Assembly (NCBI GenBank): GCA_958428545.1
Contig: CAUAGM010000002.1
Coordinates: 190,936-254,935 of the forward strand
DNA from: an uncultured Arcanobacterium sp.
Lineage (GTDB): Bacteria; Actinomycetota; Actinomycetes; Actinomycetales; Actinomycetaceae
DNA: 64,000 bases
Reading direction: 5' to 3'
Position numbers and translations under genes: made by a program. Shown in pieces: positions 26,484 through 35,865 of the stretch. Each line of letters starts with the position of its first letter. Position 1 is the stretch's first letter. Under the pieces are notes generated by a model that did no database searches, was not told the DNA's origin, and saw only the letters and a program-made list of their open reading frames with translations.

Positions 26484-27692
26484 GTGAATATATCTCCTTT
26501 CCATATGGCGGCCATTGCCGTGGTGGCAATTGACGGTTTGCAGGTTGCGGGCACAACCCCACCTTTTATCACAACGAATGATTATATTCTCTCTGGCATT
26601 GTTGACGCGCAAGGGCAGCATTGGATTATCAAATATCCGCGCACAGATCACGCTGGAGCTCTTCTTGAAGCCGAAGGATCTGCCACTGCAGCATTATTAG
26701 AGCAATTGCGCCTAGGGCACCTTTCATTCGATGTCATTCATCCTGAAGGCTGGGCCGTCTACGAGGGACGGCGTGCTATGGTCTACCCAGCGCCCTTAGG
26801 AAAATCAATTAACTGGGCAGAATTTACTTCAGTGCATGCACGTGAGCTAGGGCGCTCTTTAGCACGCCTGCATTCGCTCGAACCTGAAATTTTTACAAGC
26901 GCGGGTCTTCCATCATATGATCCGCACGCCGTCCACGACCGCCTCTTCACCGAGCTTGACGACGCCGCAGACGCCACCTCTGTTCCAGCCATTTTGCGCC
27001 GGAGATGGCTCAATATGCTCGACGATTCCGACCTGTGGATTTTTGCACAAGTCCCTCTGCATGGAGATATTGCAGATGAAAATCTACTGTGGTCTGAAGG
27101 CTCCCTGCGCACAATACTTGGATTTGGCGAAGCATACGTGGGCGATCCTGCTGTTGATATTGCGCCAATTATGGCATCTTTAGACGTTCACGCCTTTTCG
27201 GAGTTCTTCGATTCCTATCAGCACAACGTCTGCACGCCTCCTGATGAGCATCTCCTCGAACGCGCCACATTTATGAGCGAATTTGCACTCGTTCAGTGGC
27301 TTATGCACGGTATACTCACACACGATAGGTCTGTATGCAAGGAAGCGAACATAATGCTCAAAAAGCTTGCAGCAGATATTGAGGCTGATCCTGAAACAGC
27401 TCCAGGCCCTGCATGGCATATAGAATCTCCTGTTCTTAGCAACTATTCATCTGCCAATGAGGCGTACGATGATCCTGAAAACACCGAGTATTCTTATGCG
27501 CTTAGCCCTGATAATGATGATTATGCTAGTGACGACGATGATCTTTCACTGCCCTCTTCGCCCCTGAGCAATCACCTTTCGCCAGTATCAACCTCTCGCA
27601 CAACACCAGAAACTGCACTTACTGCCGATCTTGCACTTACTGCCGATCTTGCATATACAGCAGATATGGCATGGAGCGCTGACGAGGCATAA
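26484..27692 (+). CDS. APH-like phosphotransferase-fold protein, probable pseudokinase, with acidic repeat tail
   Basis: 402 residues. An aminoglycoside/macrolide phosphotransferase-type fold spans about 15-310, with an IIKYP strand and the catalytic loop LHGDIADEN (H193, D195, N200). The metal-binding Asp expected in the following ILDFG-like strand is replaced: the sequence is ILGFGEAYVGDP with Gly213. That makes classical kinase activity doubtful. Residues about 330-402 are disordered and acidic (DNDDYASDDDD) and end in four six-residue repeats (ALTADL, ALTADL, AYTADM, AWSADE). Similar phosphotransferase-fold genes sit near adnB/uvrD-type helicases in other actinobacteria, as here (convergent). 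Substrate unknown. Confidence 0.75.
   Translation: MNISPFHMAAIAVVAIDGLQVAGTTPPFITTNDYILSGIVDAQGQHWIIKYPRTDHAGALLEAEGSATAALLEQLRLGHLSFDVIHPEGWAVYEGRRAMVYPAPLGKSINWAEFTSVHARELGRSLARLHSLEPEIFTSAGLPSYDPHAVHDRLFTELDDAADATSVPAILRRRWLNMLDDSDLWIFAQVPLHGDIADENLLWSEGSLRTILGFGEAYVGDPAVDIAPIMASLDVHAFSEFFDSYQHNVCTPPDEHLLERATFMSEFALVQWLMHGILTHDRSVCKEANIMLKKLAADIEADPETAPGPAWHIESPVLSNYSSANEAYDDPENTEYSYALSPDNDDYASDDDDLSLPSSPLSNHLSPVSTSRTTPETALTADLALTADLAYTADMAWSADEA
27615..27686 (+). repeat. Four 18-bp coding repeats at the 3' end of the kinase-like gene
   Basis: The 18-base unit GCACTTACTGCCGATCTT is exact at 27615-27632 and 27633-27650. Diverged units follow at 27651-27668 and 27669-27686. The frame is kept, giving a hexapeptide repeat with conserved A-x-[TS]-A-D. 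Confidence 0.85.
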
Positions 27693-27752
27693 ACACCAGA
27701 AGCAGGTGCCTGCCTGCTTCCGTATATGTAAACTTCTCCAATACTGTGCGCT

Positions 27753-27854
27753 GCCCTGTGTGGGCACCACTCTATGTGGGCATATTGCCCTGTGTGGGCA
27801 CTATTCTATGCGCGCACATTGCCCTATGCATGCACATTACCCTATGCACCTATT
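27753..27854. repeat. 34-bp tandem repeat, three units, between convergent genes
   Basis: Units start at 27753, 27787 and 27821, each exactly 34 bases and each beginning GCCCT. The first two differ at about six positions; the third is more diverged. Each unit is itself a rough dimer of 17 bases. Beyond it, to 27956, lies alternating pyrimidine-purine sequence rich in ACGCATAC-like steps. The 264-base gap 27693-27956 holds no gene. Confidence 0.75.
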
Positions 27855-27956
27855 GCGTACACGCAAACAAGCATACGCATATATGTGCGCTCCCATGCAT
27901 ACACATCTACGCTTACGCATACACCTACACGCATATACGCACACACCTAGCATTAG

Positions 27957-30900
27957 TTATATATGTCTAGATTTACCCGCATTTATTTTCCCTTGCTTAA
28001 TCGCAGCATAAATTTTTTCTTCGAGCTCCTGATAGTTCAGAGCAGGAGCACGAAGCAGACGACGGCTCGGATCGTCTTCGCCAAGATAATAGAAAAATGC
28101 GTCAATATCTTCCACACTGATGGCATGTGCATGCGCCCATGCATGGCGATAGATCGCCAATTGGAGTCTGCGCGACTCAAAAGATTCAATATCAGGCTGC
28201 TGACCAGTCTTCCAATCGACAATCGTCACAGGAGCATACCCCTCAAGACCGCGAGTATCAAAGACAGCATCAAGCACACACCTCACTGGATAATCACCGA
28301 TTGCGTAATCTATGCTTTTTTCAACAGCAAGAACGGGATACTGCGCAAAATCACTGCTCGTAAACCTCTCAAATAAAGTCACCATGCGATCGTCGGAAAT
28401 ATCTTTCGACTCATCGAAAGGCATAGTAGTATCTGCCGCAACTGAATCGATATCAAGCATTTGCGGCGCATTAAAATATCGAGCAATCTTAGCGTGAATT
28501 TGTGTGCCACGATCAGCGTAAAGAGAAGGAGCTTGAGGGATTGGACGCTGACGATTTTTTAAGAAATTTTCTGGATCCTCCTGCAAATGCACAATTCCCG
28601 AAGCCGTCAAATGATCAAATTCTACGTCTGCAGCAATAGAACCTTCTCGTTGCAGATAAAGGAGACGCTCAACAGTTTTTTCCCATTGCTTCGCAAGATC
28701 CTGCGAAGATGTATACCGATACGCCTCTTGCACGTCTTCTTCATTGATGAGACGACGATCTACAGACTGCGGCCATACTGGAATATCCTGCGGGATTTCA
28801 CAATCGGATACATACTGCTTCAGATACTGCTCAATCACATCAAGATCAGTATTCTTACTAGCGCACATATCCGAACCTGCGCCGCCACTCACACCATTAT
28901 CGCTATCAGTAATGTTTTCACTTGCATGCTTTCGCATCCACGCAACAAACTCACGCCCAGTTGCGATTCTCTCATCGTTATCAGGGTCATCGGATATTGC
29001 ATGCTTTTCTTGTTTATGGAGCGCCTCGATAATTTTCGCTATAAAAACATGACCTTTTGGCAGCTCCCATTTCTTCAACGGTTCATTTAGGTATTCTTTA
29101 TTCAGATCACTTCTCGAATCATCGATATACCCAAGCTGTGGATTTTCTTTAAGAAGCGTTTCGTAGACCTTCGAAGCTTTCTGCTCATCTTTGTAATCAT
29201 AGGTTGCAAGAAGAAGCAAGCTCTTTGGACGAGTTATTGCCACATACGCTAAATGCTTCATCTCTTCATCGGCATACTCCATACACGAAATATTTTTATA
29301 TAAAAAATATCGAGATCCTGCTTCAGCCGCATTGGTATTAGTCAGTTTAGAAATATCTGTACAGCAAATACGTGCATTGAATTGCGGAAGGTAGCGACGA
29401 TCGCCTCGCAGCGAAAAAGGAATCTCTTTGCTATCCTTATGCCACGGTTTTACATTTTTTGAGGAAACTGCGCCAAATTCCCCATCAACCATTTCAGGAA
29501 TAGCCACAATATCCCATTCAAGCCCTTTAGCTGCATGAACGGTCAGAATTTGCACTACACCATGCTCAGGCTCGATATCATCGCAGGTAAAGACTGGAAG
29601 ATCAGCCGACGAATCGTCATCTTCTCCACGTTCTTTCTTTTCTGCGTGATTCAGCTGAGTTAAAAACACCGACACGCCATTCACTCCAACTGCACAATCC
29701 TTCGGATCGAGAGGGAAAAATTCGTGTGCCAACGATATGAACTTAGCAAGATTCCGTTTCGCGCGAGCTTTTCCTGAGGTGCGTGCCGCAATATATCCGT
29801 GAAGATCAAGCTGATCTGCCGCATAGCGCACAATATCGGGCACAGAAGCCATCGTCTTAGAGCGAATATCGCGCAACATACTGCCGATTTTGCATATTCG
29901 TGAATAACCAGTTTCGGTCAATTGAGCAACGCAGTTTGCCAATTCGGCACCTTCATATGGATGTATATCGACTTTCTCAGAGTCTTGCACAGACGCCATA
30001 TAGAGATGCTCAGCTACTTCAGAAAATGTGATAGGAAGCTGACGAAGAGAAGAAGATGAGGAATCCTTGCACGTCTTGACAACAGCATTATCAAGCTTTT
30101 TACGAATTTCTGCGAGAGCACGCAGATCGTGCGCACCAATCCCATAAAAGTGAGACAGAAAGACAAATGCATCATTACGCTGCGGCGTAAATGCGCAGGC
30201 AAGGAATGAGCGAAGTAATCGTATTTCTTTTTGCACCAGAACGCTATCTCCGCCAAGATAATCGAAACGAACTCCGTACCGATTCAAGGCTTCTATCATT
30301 TCCTTTGCGTATTTACGCTTACGAATAAGCACTGCAGCCGTTGGCGCTTCATAATTGCCGCCTGCACTTTGAGTATATTTTTTCCGCTCATGCCGATAGC
30401 GCACATATGCCGAATCGAACTCTTCTTTTATACGCCGCGCTATCGCGTCGTACGTATCTGTACCTAACGTACGGTGAATATGAATAACTTTCCCCTCTGT
30501 ATTGCGTGGCCCCGGCTTCAATTCTTGGAGCATGTAGGATGCAGGATGCCATACATCCTTGAGCCACGGACGATCCAAAGCATTCACTTTAGCTTCGTCA
30601 CGACCATCTTCCAACACAGATTGAACATCTATAGACATATCACTCGCAACTAAAGCGTTGGCCACCTCTAGAATATTCGATGAATTTCTGAAAGCAGTAG
30701 ATAAACTCAAGCAGGCATCGTTATGCACACAAAAAGTAGTTTTGTAATCATCAAGTGCATTTGCTCCTGCTCCGCGCCAGCCATAAATTGCTTGATTTGG
30801 ATCTCCCACAGCACAGACGGATATATCGTCACCCTCGCGGGGAGCTAACGCAGAATATAAAAACTGCGCTTGATTTACCGATGTATCTTGATACTCATCA

Positions 30901-31898
30901 AGCACAACGAGCCTGTATTTTTTCCGAAGCTGCATTCCTATATCTGGAACTTCATTGAGAATTCTCCTAGCCCATGCCACTTGATCTGCAAATTCGATGT
31001 ATCCGTTCTCGCGTTTGTAAGTAAAATAAGCCTCGACAATATCGAGCACAGCTATACGGCATTCAAGATTAGGTATAGACTTTTTCAAATCACCGAAACC
31101 AGCGCTCACCTCAGTCCCGCTATAAGGCTTACCTCTAAATCCAGTCTTTGCCGAATCAAGAGCACAAATAGACTCTCGCTCATTCATAAGTTCATCGCGA
31201 ACCTGCTGAATCGTTAAACCGCCATCAATAATTCCAGCAGCCAGACTCAGCGCAACATCGATAATTGTATCTATTGATTGAATGCCCAATACACGCGCCG
31301 AATCACATGCGTCATTGTGTGACGCAGCCGCTGAATCGCGAGTATCCCAAGCCCGCACGATAGTATTCATAATCTGCCAGCGCTGAGTTTCACTAATGAG
31401 CACACTCATAGGATCTTCACCGATCAACAGAGCATAAGATGAGGCAATATCTGAAGCAAAGGAATTGTATGTTGAAATTGTAGGGCACCCAAATTCCTCA
31501 CTTTCCGCTTTCACATAAGGGAAATTATGCGCATTCGATGTAAGGGCATAGAGATACCTCTGAACCCGCTCAGCGAGTTCACCCGCGGCTTTTCGTGTGA
31601 AAGTCAATCCAAGCACCTCGCTTGGTTTGATTCCTTCAGCAGCAATATGCCAGGCAATACGCTGACTCATCGTAGCGGTTTTTCCTGATCCAGCCCCCGC
31701 AATAACGAGCATTGTACGATCTTTAGCACGTATCACCCGCTCCTGCTCTGAAGTTGGCCTCTTCCCCTCTTTATCGATACCTAAAGCACGCAGAAAATCT
31801 TCAAATATAGCGGCTCCTCCTGCAGCTTTTTTACAGCTATCCTTGTACGCAATATTTTTCTGCATAGTACTTTTCTTCACTTCAGATCCGCTTCTCAT
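27957..31898 (-). CDS. adnB: AdnB-like helicase-nuclease subunit
   Basis: Lead subunit of the actinobacterial AdnAB motor-nuclease that resects double-strand breaks. The 1313-residue protein has Walker A AGAGSGKT (67-74), Walker B VVLDEYQDTS, GDPNQAIYGWRGA, and helicase motif V/VI regions VHAAKGLEWDIVAIPEM and LAYVAITRPKSLL. The C-terminal PD-(D/E)XK nuclease has RGTQIHAKIARYF and VDWKTGQ with QLAIYR. Unlike AdnA it lacks a clear iron-sulfur cysteine set. It is about 200 residues longer than mycobacterial AdnB (from memory). The ATG overlaps the adnA stop (ATGA). Confidence 0.9.
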   Translation of the reverse strand: MRSGSEVKKSTMQKNIAYKDSCKKAAGGAAIFEDFLRALGIDKEGKRPTSEQERVIRAKDRTMLVIAGAGSGKTATMSQRIAWHIAAEGIKPSEVLGLTFTRKAAGELAERVQRYLYALTSNAHNFPYVKAESEEFGCPTISTYNSFASDIASSYALLIGEDPMSVLISETQRWQIMNTIVRAWDTRDSAAASHNDACDSARVLGIQSIDTIIDVALSLAAGIIDGGLTIQQVRDELMNERESICALDSAKTGFRGKPYSGTEVSAGFGDLKKSIPNLECRIAVLDIVEAYFTYKRENGYIEFADQVAWARRILNEVPDIGMQLRKKYRLVVLDEYQDTSVNQAQFLYSALAPREGDDISVCAVGDPNQAIYGWRGAGANALDDYKTTFCVHNDACLSLSTAFRNSSNILEVANALVASDMSIDVQSVLEDGRDEAKVNALDRPWLKDVWHPASYMLQELKPGPRNTEGKVIHIHRTLGTDTYDAIARRIKEEFDSAYVRYRHERKKYTQSAGGNYEAPTAAVLIRKRKYAKEMIEALNRYGVRFDYLGGDSVLVQKEIRLLRSFLACAFTPQRNDAFVFLSHFYGIGAHDLRALAEIRKKLDNAVVKTCKDSSSSSLRQLPITFSEVAEHLYMASVQDSEKVDIHPYEGAELANCVAQLTETGYSRICKIGSMLRDIRSKTMASVPDIVRYAADQLDLHGYIAARTSGKARAKRNLAKFISLAHEFFPLDPKDCAVGVNGVSVFLTQLNHAEKKERGEDDDSSADLPVFTCDDIEPEHGVVQILTVHAAKGLEWDIVAIPEMVDGEFGAVSSKNVKPWHKDSKEIPFSLRGDRRYLPQFNARICCTDISKLTNTNAAEAGSRYFLYKNISCMEYADEEMKHLAYVAITRPKSLLLLATYDYKDEQKASKVYETLLKENPQLGYIDDSRSDLNKEYLNEPLKKWELPKGHVFIAKIIEALHKQEKHAISDDPDNDERIATGREFVAWMRKHASENITDSDNGVSGGAGSDMCASKNTDLDVIEQYLKQYVSDCEIPQDIPVWPQSVDRRLINEEDVQEAYRYTSSQDLAKQWEKTVERLLYLQREGSIAADVEFDHLTASGIVHLQEDPENFLKNRQRPIPQAPSLYADRGTQIHAKIARYFNAPQMLDIDSVAADTTMPFDESKDISDDRMVTLFERFTSSDFAQYPVLAVEKSIDYAIGDYPVRCVLDAVFDTRGLEGYAPVTIVDWKTGQQPDIESFESRRLQLAIYRHAWAHAHAISVEDIDAFFYYLGEDDPSRRLLRAPALNYQELEEKIYAAIKQGKINAGKSRHI

Positions 31899-34800
31899 GA
31901 AAACAACCTTTCACCCTCGTGCGCTGGGCATAGAGGCATAAAGGAGCAGCTATCACAATTTTTGTTTGCTCGCGCAAGAAAATCTTGCCGCGAAAGCAAC
32001 TCAGCAGCTGTATCTAGCATTCTGAGCACATACTTTTCTTTGTCGGAATCTAAGGGTAGCTGGGATCGAATCTGCGCATGTGTACTCTCCTGTTTTCCTA
32101 CAAAAACGAGTTGAGCACCTGCACTAACGGCATCAACACCATCTGGAATTTTCAGCTCACGCACAGCTTGCTGATTCACCAGCCATTGATAGATAAGCAG
32201 CTGAGGATTTACCTCGGCTTCCTCTTTTGTTATTGCACTTCCTGTCTTAATATCTGCAACGATGACGTGCCCAGAATCTCTATCTGAAAATTCGAGCCTA
32301 TCCAGCTTCGCACTCACGCTCCACACTTGCGATTCATATCGAGCATATTTTTCAACATCTACATCTTTCGATGCGCAAGCACAATATTTATCGAGCTTAT
32401 CGAGCATTCCGAGCGCTTTGGTAAATTCACGATCACTTTCCAAATTTCCAGAGACTAGACCCATCTCCTGCTCCCAAAGCTGCTCAAGCTCTTTTTTCAT
32501 ATCATCAATTCCGCCTTGAGGGTGATCTTGAGCAATTTTATGTATTAGCGTCCCGAGTTTTTGTGCGCTCGTGGAATCAGAATCCTCTGCACCAATACCT
32601 TGCAAAAACCCTTTGAGTGGGCATTGCAACATCGACTCTACCTTTGACGGAGAAATAACTGCCTTTTTCTTCTCTATTTTTTCTTTTTTTCTCCGATCTT
32701 TGTGGGCACACTGCAGCAATTGCGTATCCTGGCTAGAATCACGCATCGATTCTGCCCAATACGTGACGCTCATTTCATCAGCCCACCAGCGAGGATCGGC
32801 AGTTTTTATCCCTGCTTCAACTAATCTCTCAAGCTGATCGTTTGCATACCGTGCATATTCCCCTCCAAGTACACGGGCTTTGCGAAGATCGCCAATAAGT
32901 GATTCCATGCTTAGTACATCTACGGTATGCTCAACAGGCACAAGCTCGCATACACTGCTTTCAAAAGAATGCTCACTTCCTCTTTCTGTATTACCAGTTT
33001 GAAGTTGTGAAGATGCTTCAGAGGTAAGCCATGCAATAAAACGAGACGGCATCATATCTGCAGAATCAATACACGTAAACGTCACAGATTCTCGTGCTCG
33101 GGAAACTGTTTGCACAAGCATTCTCAGCTCATCTGCAACTACTTCAGCACGAAGCTGACTGGGAGGCACTGCCTGACCAGCTAGAATACTATCCACGATA
33201 GTGCCCACAAGCTCTGGAACCTTAGAAATAGGGTTACGTAGCCGCACATCTGGCCACACACCTTCATTCATATCCGCAACCACAATATGCCGCCATGAAC
33301 GCCCGACAGTAGCAGCTGGGGTGAGCAGAGCTATGGCATCACGATCAGCCCCTACTGCTGCAATCGTATCTTCTGGAAGATCCTGATGTTCAATATGCTC
33401 GATAAACGTGCGGATATCAGCTTTATGAGGATCTTGATCATAAAGGCGTTGGGCAACTCTAAAAAACTGAATCATTGAATCTAGATAGGCGTTTGCTTGA
33501 TCTGCTTCAGTACCATTTCTTAACGCCACCTCGCGCCACTTTTGCGCAACATTCAACTCCTTCCATAAACCCCATAACACGTGAGAAGCAGGCTTATCTG
33601 CCTTCACGTTTTTGCGAACGCTGCGTATTGCACGTATAAAAGGCTGCATATCAGGCTCAGATTCAAAGAGGGCATTCAAGGGATTTTGAGCAAATAGCTC
33701 CCACACGCCGTATTCATTGAGATATTGCTCATTTTCTGCTGCAGCCGCAACAATCCTGCGAGCCATAGCTCTCAGTGTAAGAGAATCCACACCTCGTATA
33801 GCTCCAGTAAGCACAGCCCGCGCATTTTCACCAGTACAGTATTCACTATCTCCCAATGCAAGGTGCAGCAATGCCATAAAAGAAACGATCACAGCTTGAT
33901 CGCGTAAAGGAAGAGCTGACGCCTGCGCCTCAACTGGTATTCCATAGCGAATAAGCGACGCTCTCATTTCATTGTGAGCGCCGCGAGCGCGAGTGACCAC
34001 AGCAATATCGGAAAAAGGAACGCCATGCTCAGCGTGAAGCTCTAGAATACGCTGAGCAATAAAAGCAAGCTCTTCTGTTTCATTTGTAAACGTATAGGCA
34101 ATAACAGGAGAATCGTTTTCCGCGGGAGCATTCTGCTCCTGTTCACGAGCTGGTCTATCTGCATTTTCACGGCTCTGCACAGCGCAATGCACCGTCACAT
34201 CACGATGAAAGGCTGCGCCTCCTGGCGCAATTGCTTCGCATATTTTTTGCTGACACGCAACCAATTGCGGAGTATATCCATACACTGATGCCAAAAACAG
34301 TGGCTGTGCTCCAATACCGCCATCTGCCGCTGACTTTTCTAAAATACGAAGCATTTTAGAAATTCCGCCACGGTACCCCTGCACTCCTTGATCTGGATTT
34401 CCGAAACATACAACAGCAGCACCGTCAGCAATAACGGCTTGCAGTAACTTGGGCAGAGCAAGGGTCGCATTATGGACGTCATCGACAAACACAAAATCCC
34501 ACTGTGGTTTTTCTACAGCAATTCCACCAGAATTTTCCGTTTCTTCACTCCCTGCCCACTGCATAAGAACTTCAGCAGCTTGATTCACAACGCGAGAATG
34601 ATCAAGCCGATCAGGATTATCTCGCGATGACGCAGCTTGAGTAGCAAGCGCCTGCTCGTAATGATTCATAACGGCAGCTCCGAGCTTCCATACAGGCTGC
34701 GTATACAACTCACCAAGAGAGGCAAGACGATCCGCACATATGCACAGCTCGGCAGCTCGGGTAATAAGATCTCTCATCTCCGAACGAAATGCTGGCAACT

Positions 34801-35251
34801 GCGTTGTTTGCATTGATATATGACACTCTTCCAGCGCCTCATCGTTAATACCAGCAAGATATCCACTCGTTGCCACATCAAAAATATCTTTAAGAATTGC
34901 ATCTTGATCGGCACCAGAAATAAGCACAGGAGAACGCCGCCCTTCTCTTTGCGCATATAGTGACACAACGGAAAACGCATACGCAGTTATTGACTGCACC
35001 ACAACGTTTTCCCCTAAACCGCCAATCTTGCGAGATAGAGAATTTCGCAAAGCCCCTGCAGCGCGTCTATCCGGACTGAGAACAGCAATTTTCGCCTGCG
35101 GATTTCTTATAATCGCTCGACGCACACACTCTTGAAGTATTTCAGTTTTTCCAGATCCTGGGGCTCCGTACACAGAAAGTATTGCACCTGGTACACACGA
35201 TGCCATTACCTGCTCTTGGGAAAAATCCCACACCAACGGCATATGAACCAC
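31895..35251 (-). CDS. adnA: AdnA-like helicase-nuclease subunit with Fe-S nuclease domain
   Basis: Partner of AdnB. The 1118-residue protein has Walker A GAPGSGKT (29-36), a degenerate Walker B (FVFVDDVHNAT, lacking the DE pair) and GNPDQGVQGYRGG. VVADMNEGVWPD precedes a C-terminal nuclease domain (VIVADIKTG, QLLIYQWLV). Four cysteines, MLQCPLKG and the C-terminal CDSCSFMPLC, match the [4Fe-4S] clasp of AddB/AdnA nucleases. AAGGAG lies six bases before GTG at 35251, which sets the start; the ATG at 35242 and a longer frame from 35320 are alternatives. The weak Walker B fits a minor motor role, as in mycobacterial AdnA. Confidence 0.9.
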   Translation of the reverse strand: MVHMPLVWDFSQEQVMASCVPGAILSVYGAPGSGKTEILQECVRRAIIRNPQAKIAVLSPDRRAAGALRNSLSRKIGGLGENVVVQSITAYAFSVVSLYAQREGRRSPVLISGADQDAILKDIFDVATSGYLAGINDEALEECHISMQTTQLPAFRSEMRDLITRAAELCICADRLASLGELYTQPVWKLGAAVMNHYEQALATQAASSRDNPDRLDHSRVVNQAAEVLMQWAGSEETENSGGIAVEKPQWDFVFVDDVHNATLALPKLLQAVIADGAAVVCFGNPDQGVQGYRGGISKMLRILEKSAADGGIGAQPLFLASVYGYTPQLVACQQKICEAIAPGGAAFHRDVTVHCAVQSRENADRPAREQEQNAPAENDSPVIAYTFTNETEELAFIAQRILELHAEHGVPFSDIAVVTRARGAHNEMRASLIRYGIPVEAQASALPLRDQAVIVSFMALLHLALGDSEYCTGENARAVLTGAIRGVDSLTLRAMARRIVAAAAENEQYLNEYGVWELFAQNPLNALFESEPDMQPFIRAIRSVRKNVKADKPASHVLWGLWKELNVAQKWREVALRNGTEADQANAYLDSMIQFFRVAQRLYDQDPHKADIRTFIEHIEHQDLPEDTIAAVGADRDAIALLTPAATVGRSWRHIVVADMNEGVWPDVRLRNPISKVPELVGTIVDSILAGQAVPPSQLRAEVVADELRMLVQTVSRARESVTFTCIDSADMMPSRFIAWLTSEASSQLQTGNTERGSEHSFESSVCELVPVEHTVDVLSMESLIGDLRKARVLGGEYARYANDQLERLVEAGIKTADPRWWADEMSVTYWAESMRDSSQDTQLLQCAHKDRRKKEKIEKKKAVISPSKVESMLQCPLKGFLQGIGAEDSDSTSAQKLGTLIHKIAQDHPQGGIDDMKKELEQLWEQEMGLVSGNLESDREFTKALGMLDKLDKYCACASKDVDVEKYARYESQVWSVSAKLDRLEFSDRDSGHVIVADIKTGSAITKEEAEVNPQLLIYQWLVNQQAVRELKIPDGVDAVSAGAQLVFVGKQESTHAQIRSQLPLDSDKEKYVLRMLDTAAELLSRQDFLARANKNCDSCSFMPLCPAHEGERLFS

Positions 35252-35466
35252 CACTTTCTCCTTACTTCCCTTCACTGCAGCTATGTGTACTTGAGCTATG
35301 TTTACTCGATGCCACAGCAACTAGCAGCGTCTGAATATCAGCATAGACGAGCACATAGGTAAAATCTGAGAAAAAATTTACAGCGTACCTCAGCATTTCG
35401 CTTGAGGCTAATTTTACGGCGCCGTCACAGATAAAATCTCTATCAAGAGTTAGCATTACTACAAGT

Positions 35467-35472
35467 TATAAT
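35467..35472 (+). promoter_or_regulatory. Candidate -10 element for the DUF3107 gene
   Basis: A consensus TATAAT lies about 70 bases upstream of the GTG at 35545, with no clear -35. This gene, unlike several others here, has a strong ribosome site and a 5' leader. Confidence 0.4.
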
Positions 35473-35544
35473 TCTTTGAAGGAAGCTTTTCATCGACATA
35501 TACATACGTTGCGGCTCTCTACGCCGCACTTTAAAGGAGCAACA

Positions 35545-35769
35545 GTGCATATAACTATTGGAATTCGCGGCATCGCCTCACCTGTAAGCCTCGATGTAGA
35601 CCTCACTGAAGAAAATATTCGCAGCGCCGTCGAGCACTCAGTTCAGCAAGAAATGCCTCTCGAATTAACGAGCACAGACGGAGAACACCTCATCATTCCC
35701 GCGCGTTCTCTTGGGTTTGTGAAAATCGATAAAGAAGAACAGCGCCGCGTCGGTTTCGGCTTTGTGTAA
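35545..35769 (+). CDS. DUF3107 family protein
   Basis: 74-residue conserved actinobacterial protein of unknown function. It starts VHITIGIRGIASPVSLD and ends VGFGF. The start is GTG at 35545 because AAAGGAG lies five to six bases upstream. A longer frame from 35476 would add 23 unlike residues. The family includes mycobacterial Rv3208A, which also sits near a DEAD-box helicase gene; the same neighbour (35866) follows here. Confidence 0.85.
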   Translation: MHITIGIRGIASPVSLDVDLTEENIRSAVEHSVQQEMPLELTSTDGEHLIIPARSLGFVKIDKEEQRRVGFGFV

Positions 35770-35865
35770 ATTTTGAAAGAAGTAGCTACAACACAGCGCT
35801 TACAGCACAACTAAGCTAGAACTAAGCTACAACTATGCACATCACCAGCGAAAGCACACCTATAT

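Noticed and set aside
27753..27956. CRISPR array
   Set aside because: The 34-bp units are directly abutting and have no unique spacers; no cas gene is in the window.
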